Positions 25,626 to 34,898 of a stretch of 64,000 nucleotides of DNA are shown piece by piece. The notes under the pieces were generated by a model. It saw nothing but the letters and a program-made list of their open reading frames with translations, did no database searches and was not told the origin of the DNA. The position numbers and the translations under genes were made by a program. The stretch covers positions 1-64,000 of the forward strand of contig CAJUQP010000003.1 of assembly GCA_910588245.1 (NCBI GenBank). Reading direction: 5' to 3'. How positions within the stretch are numbered: the first letter of the stretch is position 1; every line of letters starts with the position of its first letter. The DNA comes from an uncultured Muribaculaceae bacterium (lineage in GTDB: Bacteria > Bacteroidota > Bacteroidia > Bacteroidales > Muribaculaceae).

Positions 25626-27725
25626 ATGAATAACCGTATCATTACAACAATATACTGCGCCATTATGACGATAGCGGCAATGGCGCAGACGGAAACGCCC
25701 GACAGCGTAAAGACACGAGAACTTGACGAGGTGGTTGTCGAAGCCCAGATGCAGCGCACTAACGCTACATCTTCAACATATACCCCGACCACAAGGCAGA
25801 AATCGTCCGCGCAAAACGCCATTGACCTTTTGCGACAGCTTGCCATTCCGCAAATCAACATCAATCTTGTTGACAATGCGGTTACGACACCAAGCGGTCA
25901 GAATGTCGCGGTCTATATCAACTATATCCCTGCCTCGGCAGAGGAAATCGAGGGTATTATGACATCGGATGTGCGGCGTGTCGAATATCTCGATTTTCCT
26001 ACCGACCCGCGTTTTCAGGGCAACGAGCATGTAGTCAATTTCATCATGCAGAAATACGAATACGGCGGATACACCAAAGCGACGGTAAATGAAAATTTCC
26101 TTGTGGGAAAACTATCAAGCCGTGCTTCAATATATTCAAAGTTCGCATATAAGCGCATGACTTACGATTTATATGCAGGTGCGTCAAATCACAACATCAG
26201 ACATTCAGGTTCGTCAACCATTGGGAACTATACCCTTGAAAACGCCGCCGGCGAACCTTACCTTATTACGCGAAACGAAATATTCGACAACTCTCATTTC
26301 AGGTATAACCAGTACCCCGTTACGTTCAGAGCCATTTACGATTCCGACAAAGTGCAGATTGCAAACACTGTCGGCTTTAACTTCGATCAGTCGCCGACGG
26401 CTGAAACATCCGGCAAGCTGTCGTTTGTACCCCGACAGGCAGAAGACTACTCATATAGCAGATACGAGCCTTACACCAGCCGTTATATTATATGGTCTGG
26501 CAATTACTATTTCATTCTGCCCCGAAATTTCCATCTTAGCGTTTCGCCCGGCATAAATTACGGACACACAAACAACAATTACCGCTATCAGACTTCAGCC
26601 ACCGATGCCATAGTAAACGACTCCAAAGAAAATGTATGGCAGTTCAGAGGAAGCGCCACTCTTTACAAGATATTCACAGACAGACAAAACGGCTTCTTCC
26701 GCGCTTATTACGGTTCCACATCCAATGATGTGAGCTATTTAGGCACATCTCCTTACGACAATGATTTCCTCGACACCTATGCCGGAGCCGCACTCGGTTA
26801 CAGCTTCTCCAACAATCAATGGAATGTGAGTGCTGATGTGGCTCTGCAATGGGAGAAGAACAAAATCAACGACCAGTCCGTTTCAGAGGTCTATCCTCTC
26901 GCTAATGTATCAGCCGGATTTTCTCCTTCACAGAAACATTCTTTCCGCGCATACTTCCATTTCGGCGCGAACTATCCCGGCGCAAGCGAGAAAACACCGA
27001 ATATACTGCAACAGAACGAACTGATGTACTATACCGGCAATCCCGAAATCGGACTTTCCCGACAGGTTACATTCAACCTGTCTTACAACTGGATGCCGTC
27101 TAACAGATTCTCGGCTTCGGCTTTTGCCCAATACTTCGGAGAATATAACCTGTATGTGCCTGTTTACGAGCCATACGACGGTGGGAGTGCTTTGCTTCGC
27201 ACTTTTGAAACTGACGGCGACTATAACCGTACTCAAATCGGAATGTCGTTTAATTACAAGCTGTTAAATGGCAATCTTCAACTTGCAGCATCGCCCTCAA
27301 TTTCAATCTATCGTATGACCGGATTATTTGACATTAAACGGAGTCCGTTCACTTGCAACGCATCAGTTACTTATTATCTTGGTAATTTCTACTTTCAGGC
27401 ATCGTACCAGACAAGAAACCTGACAGTGCAGGGCAATCGTGGAGTAATATATAAAGACCGTGATTTCTACCAGATACTCGCAGGATGGAGCCGGGCAAAC
27501 TGGAATATCAGGGTAAGCGCGATGAATCTATTTCGCAATGACTGGCTCTGTGCTACTAACACGTTGTCAACTCCTTTATATTCAGAAACACGATTCGTTG
27601 ATGGAAACAACTTTCATCGCCGTTTGAACCTTTCGGTGACATACACTTTCGGTTACGGAAAGAAGGTACAACGGGGAAACGAGGTCGGAGAACAATCAGG
27701 CGCATCTTCAGCTATTATGAAATAA
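25626..27725 (+). CDS. TonB-dependent-receptor-like outer-membrane beta-barrel
   Basis: I prefer the start at 25626 (MNNRIITTIY) over an ATG three codons earlier. The 699-residue protein has a signal peptide (cleavage near AAMAQ), then ELDEVVVEAQ, the type of short segment that precedes a plug domain, a plug-like region (about 30-150, GQNVAVYINYIPASAEEIEG, DVRRVEYLDFP) and a long series of aromatic beta-strands to the end. The family is the outer-membrane beta-barrel group related to TonB-dependent receptors. There is no N-terminal carboxypeptidase-like domain and no SusD partner, so it is not a glycan importer of the Sus type. Cargo is unknown. Confidence 0.78.
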   Translation: MNNRIITTIYCAIMTIAAMAQTETPDSVKTRELDEVVVEAQMQRTNATSSTYTPTTRQKSSAQNAIDLLRQLAIPQININLVDNAVTTPSGQNVAVYINYIPASAEEIEGIMTSDVRRVEYLDFPTDPRFQGNEHVVNFIMQKYEYGGYTKATVNENFLVGKLSSRASIYSKFAYKRMTYDLYAGASNHNIRHSGSSTIGNYTLENAAGEPYLITRNEIFDNSHFRYNQYPVTFRAIYDSDKVQIANTVGFNFDQSPTAETSGKLSFVPRQAEDYSYSRYEPYTSRYIIWSGNYYFILPRNFHLSVSPGINYGHTNNNYRYQTSATDAIVNDSKENVWQFRGSATLYKIFTDRQNGFFRAYYGSTSNDVSYLGTSPYDNDFLDTYAGAALGYSFSNNQWNVSADVALQWEKNKINDQSVSEVYPLANVSAGFSPSQKHSFRAYFHFGANYPGASEKTPNILQQNELMYYTGNPEIGLSRQVTFNLSYNWMPSNRFSASAFAQYFGEYNLYVPVYEPYDGGSALLRTFETDGDYNRTQIGMSFNYKLLNGNLQLAASPSISIYRMTGLFDIKRSPFTCNASVTYYLGNFYFQASYQTRNLTVQGNRGVIYKDRDFYQILAGWSRANWNIRVSAMNLFRNDWLCATNTLSTPLYSETRFVDGNNFHRRLNLSVTYTFGYGKKVQRGNEVGEQSGASSAIMK

Positions 27726-27770
27726 TCCACACCAATATTAACGGTATTAATAACATAAAAATAACTTAAA

Positions 27771-28436
27771 ATGAGAAAAGTCGGCACATTAGCTTGTCTC
27801 ATATCCAGTGTTATGAGCATTAATGCTCAAATCATTGAAGCAGGAGAATCTAATCCTATATGGGGTGTTCGTGCTGCCTTTGATGTAAATCTGCCGGGAA
27901 AGGTGCATGGCAATGTGATAGATGATCGAATGTTCCGCAATGGTACAGGTGGAACATTCGGCGCTGTCTGTAATATCTTTCTTAGAAACAAATTCTATCT
28001 TGAGCCAGCCGTTTCATTATTTTATGACACTTACTCCTATAAATATAAAGGAGTAACAATTACTGGAATAGATTTTGAAGAAAGCAATCCAACAGTATAT
28101 AAGTTTGGCATCCGTATCCCGGTAGTCGTAGGATATAGCATCTACTTAACCGACCGAATTTCTATTGCTCCATTCACTGGACCGGAAATGAGCTATTCTT
28201 TTGCCGGGGCAATAAAGATACATGACAAGAAAAAGTTGGGAATTGATGATACATCACTATTCGGAAAGTTCGGTAATCAACGCCGTTTTGAATGTGGCTG
28301 GAAAATAGGTGTCGCTTTCTTTACAGGTTTGTGGAGTTTTAATATTGATGGTACAATAGGGATGACAAATCTTATGACCAACGGCACAAGATTCCACGAA
28401 AATCGTGGAAGTGTGAGCGTTACCCGCTATTTTTAA
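27771..28436 (+). CDS. PorT-family-like outer-membrane beta-barrel
   Basis: The 221-residue protein has a signal peptide (cleavage near SINAQ), then eight or so amphipathic strands (WGVRAAFDVNLPG, FGAVCNIFLRNKFYLEPAVSLFY, KFGIRIPVVVGYSIYLTDRISIAPFTGP) and an aromatic end (SVTRYF), as expected of an 8-stranded outer-membrane barrel. It is 45 bases after the larger barrel and 23 before the aspartic-peptidase-like gene, in the same operon. Function unknown. Confidence 0.75.
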   Translation: MRKVGTLACLISSVMSINAQIIEAGESNPIWGVRAAFDVNLPGKVHGNVIDDRMFRNGTGGTFGAVCNIFLRNKFYLEPAVSLFYDTYSYKYKGVTITGIDFEESNPTVYKFGIRIPVVVGYSIYLTDRISIAPFTGPEMSYSFAGAIKIHDKKKLGIDDTSLFGKFGNQRRFECGWKIGVAFFTGLWSFNIDGTIGMTNLMTNGTRFHENRGSVSVTRYF

Positions 28437-28459
28437 TTACTATTCTTCAACAATACATT

Positions 28460-29800
28460 ATGCGAAAAGTTCTTTTTTATCTTTTGATAGCATTATCTTT
28501 AGTGACAAGTAATGCTCAGTCATACGACGAGCGACTTGCTGCTGCAATGAACTCAGGTGACTGGTTTACGTTGGACTCCATATACAATGCAACACCCAAA
28601 GACTCAATATCCGATTTTATTGAGGTATATTCGCGATGCTTGATTGGCAACCGTCTTAATCGTCCCGATGTTTCTATACCGGCATTTACCGAATTATTCA
28701 ATAATCAGGCATCACAACTTGACTTGAATAATATCCTAAATTCAGCAATAATGTTTGCAATGGATTTAGGCAGAACAGGGGATAATGCAACGGCAGGAGC
28801 CGTAATAAACTCAGTGCTTAACAGCACAAAGCAATATCTGGATTCCGCGACAATCAATACATTTCAACAGCAGATCAATCAGTACACGGCCTTATCTCAA
28901 TATAGCCCATATACAATAAAATTCGAGTCTGAAAATGGAAAAATTCCATTTACGATAGCCTCAGTCGGTAAAGAAGGACACGAATCCGTGTTGATGCGCC
29001 TTACTGATTCCTATATCAATGGAATGAAAACAGATATAACTTTTGATACCGGAGCTGCTATGAATATCATTTCGGATTCATTAGCCCGAAAATTCAATCT
29101 CATTCCGCTTAATGATAGTGGCAATGTGACAGGCATTGGGCAGGCTTCAGGTAAGTTGGCAATAGCCAAAGAACTTAAAATAGGGAACATAAGTATTACT
29201 GATGTTCCGTTTCTGGTGATAGATATAACTTCTAATAACGAAGAAGCGGATAAGTTTATGGGCTGTTTCAATATTGTGGTAGGTAGTGAACTGATGCTTC
29301 GTCTTAAAGATTTGACGCTTGATTTTGTAGATAGACACATCTGCATCCCTGCAAATCCTCCCTGCAAAACTGACATTCCTTCAAATATTTGTTTTTCCTC
29401 TCAAATGAATTTATTGACAAATGGAGTCATTCACAATAATCCAATGCTGATGTGCATTGATTCCGGTGATGCCTCTTTTGGTTCATTAGGAAGCAATTTC
29501 TATGATAGAAACAAAGATTTTATTACATCAAATTTTAAGACGGACACTATCCGTACAGCAGGTATTGGTGGAGTACATTTGTCAGAATGTTATGAAATGT
29601 CAGGTCTGAAACTCACACTTGGTAATAATTCAGTTGTTATTCCCAATATAATTGTGTTATTGCAAGACTCTCCTAATGGTTATGATTGCAATTTAGGATT
29701 AAAGACGTTAATGCTTTTTGATAAAATAAGGTTTAACCTTGTGGATTTTGTGCTGACAACAGAACCTTCTCAGTGCAATTCAGTCGATTATCTCAAATGA
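28460..29800 (+). CDS. Exported protein with two retropepsin-like aspartate motifs
   Basis: The 446-residue protein has a signal peptide (cleavage near SNAQ), a helical N-terminal part (25-145) and then two beta-rich lobes. The first has a retropepsin active-site motif, FDTGAAMNIIS with Asp196, followed by GIGQASGK as flap region and FNIVVGSELM. The second has CIDSGDASFGSLG with Asp334, GIGGVHLSEC and LGLKTLM. Retropepsins normally dimerise to bring two aspartates together; here both could come from one chain, as in pepsins. It lies among outer-membrane proteins. The substrate may be one of the neighbouring proteins; this is inference. Confidence 0.75.
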   Translation: MRKVLFYLLIALSLVTSNAQSYDERLAAAMNSGDWFTLDSIYNATPKDSISDFIEVYSRCLIGNRLNRPDVSIPAFTELFNNQASQLDLNNILNSAIMFAMDLGRTGDNATAGAVINSVLNSTKQYLDSATINTFQQQINQYTALSQYSPYTIKFESENGKIPFTIASVGKEGHESVLMRLTDSYINGMKTDITFDTGAAMNIISDSLARKFNLIPLNDSGNVTGIGQASGKLAIAKELKIGNISITDVPFLVIDITSNNEEADKFMGCFNIVVGSELMLRLKDLTLDFVDRHICIPANPPCKTDIPSNICFSSQMNLLTNGVIHNNPMLMCIDSGDASFGSLGSNFYDRNKDFITSNFKTDTIRTAGIGGVHLSECYEMSGLKLTLGNNSVVIPNIIVLLQDSPNGYDCNLGLKTLMLFDKIRFNLVDFVLTTEPSQCNSVDYLK

Positions 29801-29913
29801 GGTAGTATTATATACAGCCCAATCTCAACAAACTTAATCCGCATAATATATTAAGAAGAAATTATCATTAGCAGTAACTGATATACTATGACACTAAAGA
29901 ATTTTAAAGTTAT

Positions 29914-30399
29914 ATGAAAAAAGTTGGCTTACTGATATTCACGTTGCTTATCTTTTGGGTAAGTGCTTGCGATGATGATGCTCCAGACTATCCCGATACC
30001 AAACTAATCAAAGGGCAATGGCAATTAGTTGAGGACGGTAGCAATGATAATCCGCTTATATACCGTTTTACTAACGGCGGCGAAAACACTTGGTCATGGG
30101 GTGGACTCGTCACATATTATCTTTTACCTGACGGAACAGCCGATTTCTATAAGAGATACGCATGGCACGTTTCAGATCCTGCGAATGAAGAAGACGGAAA
30201 ACCGCGCCTTGAACTCACTTGGTATGATGCGCCCGACAGTGACAATTTATGGGATGCAACGGAATATTATATAGTCGTAAAACTGACACCGATGGAAATG
30301 TGGCTGAGGCCACACCAGAAAGGTGCCCCCGATGACATCAAGAAATTCATCCGGCGCAACGACCTCCCCATACCCTCACTACAATTACCCAACCCGTAA
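29914..30399 (+). CDS. Lipocalin-like lipoprotein, last gene of the envelope set
   Basis: The 161-residue protein has lipobox WVSAC (Cys19) followed by DDDAPD, an acidic stretch of the kind linked to surface export in Bacteroidota. The barrel-like part reads KGQWQLVEDG, TYYLLPDGTADFY, AWHVSDP, and YYIVVKLTPMEMWLRP, the same order of strands as in the lipoprotein at 25056-25499. It is separated from the protease-like gene by 113 bases and followed by a hairpin at 30464-30487. Confidence 0.65.
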   Translation: MKKVGLLIFTLLIFWVSACDDDAPDYPDTKLIKGQWQLVEDGSNDNPLIYRFTNGGENTWSWGGLVTYYLLPDGTADFYKRYAWHVSDPANEEDGKPRLELTWYDAPDSDNLWDATEYYIVVKLTPMEMWLRPHQKGAPDDIKKFIRRNDLPIPSLQLPNP

Positions 30400-30463
30400 A
30401 CAGCTTTTCATACAAATATTAGCAACGCTCAACGCATCGCGTTGCATCTCTATGAAACGACGA

Positions 30464-30487
30464 GGCTGTGTCAATTATGACACAGCC
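30464..30487 (+). terminator. Hairpin after the envelope set
   Basis: GGCTGTGTC and GACACAGCC form a perfect 9-bp stem with loop AATTAT. No strong T-run follows. The stem is of the GAGGCTGTGTC type also present at 21625-21664 and 48381-48426. Confidence 0.6.
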
Positions 30488-30628
30488 CCTTGCTGTATTA
30501 TGTAGCATGGTCTTATTCATTGCCATTACATAATTCTGCTGGCAAAATACAGGATTTCGATGATATAACAATGACACATACATACAACTACTCGATGAAT
30601 AGGATTACAGTAGCTTAGAATGACCTTA

Positions 30629-33439
30629 TCAGTCAGAAGTGATCTCTAAATGCGAAAGGGATGGATTGTCGCGCACCACGTTTATATGCACGGGTATACG
30701 CTCCTTCATCTCAGGCACATGGCTTATAAGGCCGACCTTCCGGCCACCGATCTGATGCAGGCGCTCAAGGGTGTCCATGACATTGCCGAGATATTCCGGC
30801 GAAAGTGTGCCAAACCCCTCGTCAATGAAAATAATATCGGCACCAAGGCCACCCCCCTTAAGATTCGCCAAAGCGAGAGCCAGCGCAAGTGAGGCCATGA
30901 AACTCTCCCCTCCAGACAGGATTGAAGCCGGCTGAGGAGCTGTGGGACGGTAACTGTCTCTGACCAATATTGCAAGAGTGCCAGGATTGCATGTGAGCGT
31001 ATACCGGTCAGTGAAACTGCGCATATATAAATTGGCGTTGTCAAGCAGTCCACTCAATATGAAACTCTGAGCGATAGTGCGGAATTTAGATCCCTTCATA
31101 TCGCCGAGCCTGTTGTACAGCCCCTCCCATCTGTCCTTTATCTCACGTGCCTCTTCCATTTTGCGAAGAAGTTTCTCCACCGATATCCTGTTCTCATGGT
31201 CAGTGTCGAGTTGGCGCATCAACTTTCCTATAAGTTGGCTTTTCTCCTCTATGCCAGTGTCCAGAGATTCAGCAGTCATCCTCATATTCTCCAAAGATTC
31301 CGGATCCTCACCGTTCTGCCATGGCGATAATGCATCGTGGTCACTTATCTGCGACAATAAAGCCGCTGTTTTAATCCTCCCCTCCTTAAGTGCGTCAAGA
31401 TCTTCAGCAACCTCTTCAGAAAGACGTTTCATCTCAGCGGCATCCCTCCCCGACAGATCCGACAGATAATCCCTGCTGAAATCAGGATGTGCCGCGACAA
31501 AAGCTGAAATATCATCAGACTTGCGTTTGCAAGCGGACATATGCGTCTCACGCTCAGCCAATATTTTTTGCAAAGATATGAGAGCCTCCGAAGTCTTCTC
31601 TTTCATCTTCAGGCAATCGGCGCTATGTCTCTTCTCCTTTTTCTGAAGTTCTGTCAATTGCCTTAATGTCTCCTGCGCGATCTTCTGCCGTTGACGTACG
31701 TCATCAAGTTCCTTGCCTATGGCGGCTTTATCCTTCTCCCCTTTCTCCAAAGCCACCGTAATATCGACTCCTGCATATCCGGCCTTCTTCATAGCCGTCT
31801 GTAAAGAAACCTCGATGCCGGAAATCTTCTCCAGCTGCAACTTCATTTTCCTTTCGTCAACCTGTATTTTCGCGAAGTCATCCTTGCGGAGTCTCCCCAA
31901 TGCCTTAAGTTCTGACCTTATGTTGAGGCATCTATCATCGGCCTCTTTTTTTCTATTTCTCAACGGCATAAGGGCAGATTCAAAAAAAGCGTCGCCAAGC
32001 TTTTTCTCAATCTTCGAGCCGCATACCGGGCAAATATCGCCACTTCTCAAAGTCGCCCTGAGCTCCTTCGCAGCCTCCGACATGGAGATTTCAGCGTTCT
32101 CAAGATCCCTGACGCATCTCTCCCTTTCCGTTTCAGCATCTTTCAACGGACTCTCAAGAGTCGAGATTCTAAGCTCTGTTTTCTCAAGAGATATCTTTCT
32201 CTCCTTAAGTCCCGCCTCAATCACCTCAAGGGCATGGCTCTCACCTTCAAGGCTCCCGGCAAATGATATCATGCCGGAGATGTTGTCGAGTATGCCCACA
32301 AGCTCATGGCTTCTGTCATTGAGCTTCTCCGGCTCCATCGCCTCATACTCGCTATGTCTCTCCGCAACCCTCCACTGTATTTCCGCAAGCATCTCAAGAC
32401 CCTCTTTTTCATCCTGCCGGCATTTTTCAAGACACTTTCTGAGAGAGGGTATCATCACATCATTCTTCTTTATAAGTGATTGTTCGATTCCTTCCTCCAG
32501 AATAAGCTTACGTACCACAGCCGTAGCAGCGAAATCATCAGTCAGTTTCTTAGTGGCAGCAAATCCGGCCTCGGAGGTCTTACGCTCAAGTTCATCCAGC
32601 CTTCGTTTTTCCTTTCCAAGTAAATCCACGAGTTCTCCACGACGTTTCACCCAGTTAATTTTAGAAACGACTACATCCTTCACCTTTCTCATTGCCTGTA
32701 TTTCTCGTTCCATCCCCTCAAGCTGTTCTTTGGCAGCAGAAAGCTCTGATTCCGACATTATACGGACCCCCTCCACGGAACGGCGCAGTTCATCCCAAGC
32801 ATTGCGGTGATACGCATACTTCTCCGCTATCATGATGCCCAGACGGGAGTAGACTCCGGTACCTGTAAGTTTCTCAAGTATTTCCGATTTCTCCTCCTTA
32901 TGGCTTTTCAGGAATCTGGTGAACTCCCCTTGCGCGAGCATCACCGTGCGGCAGAACTGCTCATACTGCAGACCTGTGATCTCCACTATCTTAGGGTTGA
33001 TCTCCGTGGAACGGGAATCTGTGAAACTTCCATCGACAGCCTCAAGTCTCCTGGAAGGACGCAGCAAACGTTTTCCAGCTTTGTTGTACGCCCTATGAAT
33101 CTCCCACTGCGCGATATAGTCCCTGCCATCGTTACCACTGAATAGAAGCTCAGCATAACCTTCTCCCGCACCTCTGCGAAGAAGCTGGGAATTATCATTG
33201 GCATAATATCTCGATGCCGCGTCGTCGGTCAGTTCTATCTCCTCTTTGGCGGAGGAGTTCATGCGGGGCGTCTCTCCGTAGAGCGCCAGACACACAGCAT
33301 CGAGCAGGGTGCTCTTTCCTGCGCCGGTCTCCCCCGAGATGAGAAAAATAGGGGCATCGCCGAGAGGAGCAGCCGTGAAATCTATTTCAGCATCCTCTAT
33401 CGACGCGATATTGTGAATGGTCAGTTTCTTGAGTCGCAT
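30629..33439 (-). CDS. sbcC: Exonuclease subunit SbcC (SMC-like ATPase)
   Basis: The 936-residue protein has the Walker A motif GETGAGKST (36-44), two long coiled-coil arms, a zinc-hook CPVC near residue 470 at the turn between them, and the C-terminal signature LSGGESF and Walker B IIFIDEGFGTL. This is the SbcC/Rad50 layout. With SbcD it forms an ATP-driven nuclease that opens DNA hairpins and processes ends. It follows sbcD after 32 bases on the same strand, so the two form an operon. Confidence 0.96.
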   Translation of the reverse strand: MRLKKLTIHNIASIEDAEIDFTAAPLGDAPIFLISGETGAGKSTLLDAVCLALYGETPRMNSSAKEEIELTDDAASRYYANDNSQLLRRGAGEGYAELLFSGNDGRDYIAQWEIHRAYNKAGKRLLRPSRRLEAVDGSFTDSRSTEINPKIVEITGLQYEQFCRTVMLAQGEFTRFLKSHKEEKSEILEKLTGTGVYSRLGIMIAEKYAYHRNAWDELRRSVEGVRIMSESELSAAKEQLEGMEREIQAMRKVKDVVVSKINWVKRRGELVDLLGKEKRRLDELERKTSEAGFAATKKLTDDFAATAVVRKLILEEGIEQSLIKKNDVMIPSLRKCLEKCRQDEKEGLEMLAEIQWRVAERHSEYEAMEPEKLNDRSHELVGILDNISGMISFAGSLEGESHALEVIEAGLKERKISLEKTELRISTLESPLKDAETERERCVRDLENAEISMSEAAKELRATLRSGDICPVCGSKIEKKLGDAFFESALMPLRNRKKEADDRCLNIRSELKALGRLRKDDFAKIQVDERKMKLQLEKISGIEVSLQTAMKKAGYAGVDITVALEKGEKDKAAIGKELDDVRQRQKIAQETLRQLTELQKKEKRHSADCLKMKEKTSEALISLQKILAERETHMSACKRKSDDISAFVAAHPDFSRDYLSDLSGRDAAEMKRLSEEVAEDLDALKEGRIKTAALLSQISDHDALSPWQNGEDPESLENMRMTAESLDTGIEEKSQLIGKLMRQLDTDHENRISVEKLLRKMEEAREIKDRWEGLYNRLGDMKGSKFRTIAQSFILSGLLDNANLYMRSFTDRYTLTCNPGTLAILVRDSYRPTAPQPASILSGGESFMASLALALALANLKGGGLGADIIFIDEGFGTLSPEYLGNVMDTLERLHQIGGRKVGLISHVPEMKERIPVHINVVRDNPSLSHLEITSD

Positions 33440-33471
33440 GATCGCAGGGTATTAAACAAGGAAATTAGTAA

Positions 33472-34665
33472 TCAGATATTTTTCTCGCGATCTATCTCGC
33501 CACATAAGCCTGTTATCATCTCCAGATAGCTTGATATCTCGTTTTCAGACAGTCCGAGAGCATTGAAATAACGCTCTGCGATGGCTACAGGTGAAGATTC
33601 AATAAACTCTGATGCAGAGATTCCATCAAGCAGTGTCACATCGGCCGCGGCCTTTATCTTCTCATATTTGAAGGGACAAAGCCTGCACTTCTTCTCCCCG
33701 ACCTTAGCGATGGCAAGCTCAGAAGCATCTGCCGGAAGATCCTCCTCCTGCACTACATAAGGCCTGACATAGATATCCTCGTCATCCGGTATTTTCGAAA
33801 GCAAACGGAGTGTTTTCTTCAGGTCAGCACCCTCCGGAGGCACCGTGAGAAGTCTGCGCAAAGGTGGAATCTCTATGGTTCGTATCTCCGGGATCTGACC
33901 CTTTACGACGTTCACCACACTCACAGTATGCTTATAATCCTCATCGAAACCCATGGCCAACGGTGATCCTGAGTAAGCCACGCGGCCTCCCTGAAACACC
34001 TGGCGCCTGTGTATATGACCAAGTGCCACGTAGTCGAAACAGGCAGGGAATATATCGTCCGGTACGGAGTCAATACCCCCTATCTGAGGATCTCGGTGTC
34101 CTGTTCTGTCGCATCCGGCCACAGATAGATGAGCCATGAGCACCATAGGAAGACCTTCGGTATTCTCCCTCATAGCTGCCAGAGCGGCCGCATTGAAGAA
34201 GCTGCGCTGGGGACTTTCCTCTTCATTAACCCTCGGCATGAATACTCCGTTGACAAAAGGCACTGCCGCCACGTATCCTTTATCACCTATCCTTATGATA
34301 TTGTCGGCGAAATCATATATCCCTTCTTCACGCCTCACGGTGCCTATGACATGTATGCCCCCTACCCTCCATAGGTTTCTGTCAATGTCAATACGCGACG
34401 CACTGTCATGATTGCCCGCAGTGACTATGATTGACATCGAGGGCGATAGACTATGGATACGTAGCAGACGGTCTTTGAACATCCTCGAGACAGCGGCTGA
34501 CGGCGAGGAGACATCAAATATATCTCCGCTCACAAGAAAAGCGTCCGGGCTCTCATCTTTGACAATCTCCTCAAGACAGTCAAAAAGATAAAGGAACTCA
34601 TCGGCGCGGTCATGACTGTAAAGCATGTTTCCCAGATGCCAGTCGGATGTGTGAATCAGTTTCAT
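33472..34665 (-). CDS. sbcD: Exonuclease subunit SbcD
   Basis: The 397-residue protein opens with the metallophosphatase motif HTSDWHLG (metal ligands Asp8, His10), followed by VSGDIFD, TAGNHDS and further on LMAHLSVAG and ALGHIHRRQ. These five blocks are those of SbcD/Mre11. The enzyme carries the Mn2+-dependent nuclease site of the SbcCD complex. It is the first gene of the pair; the divergent ion-channel gene begins 233 bases away. Confidence 0.96.
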   Translation of the reverse strand: MKLIHTSDWHLGNMLYSHDRADEFLYLFDCLEEIVKDESPDAFLVSGDIFDVSSPSAAVSRMFKDRLLRIHSLSPSMSIIVTAGNHDSASRIDIDRNLWRVGGIHVIGTVRREEGIYDFADNIIRIGDKGYVAAVPFVNGVFMPRVNEEESPQRSFFNAAALAAMRENTEGLPMVLMAHLSVAGCDRTGHRDPQIGGIDSVPDDIFPACFDYVALGHIHRRQVFQGGRVAYSGSPLAMGFDEDYKHTVSVVNVVKGQIPEIRTIEIPPLRRLLTVPPEGADLKKTLRLLSKIPDDEDIYVRPYVVQEEDLPADASELAIAKVGEKKCRLCPFKYEKIKAAADVTLLDGISASEFIESSPVAIAERYFNALGLSENEISSYLEMITGLCGEIDREKNI

Positions 34666-34898
34666 AGGATTTATATTTACGGCTGCATTGTCGATATGAT
34701 GTCACAACAGTTTATAACCACAAAATAACAATATTATTTTTTAACATGCAAATTTCTACCGTCTGCGATGCCAAGGCTCTTCTGATTTATATTCATTTTT
34801 AGCAGCTTCTAAATTTCACATTTTTACAAAATCTTAACAGGGACTGGATTGTTATTAAAACATACAGACTTATAAATATTCTAAAAACAACACATAAT

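Noticed and set aside
31713..32810. Plus-strand open frame of 365 codons opposite sbcC
   Set aside because: It is rich in Ser, Leu and Phe with no domain, the usual mirror image of a Lys/Glu-rich coiled-coil gene. The minus-strand frame is clearly SbcC.
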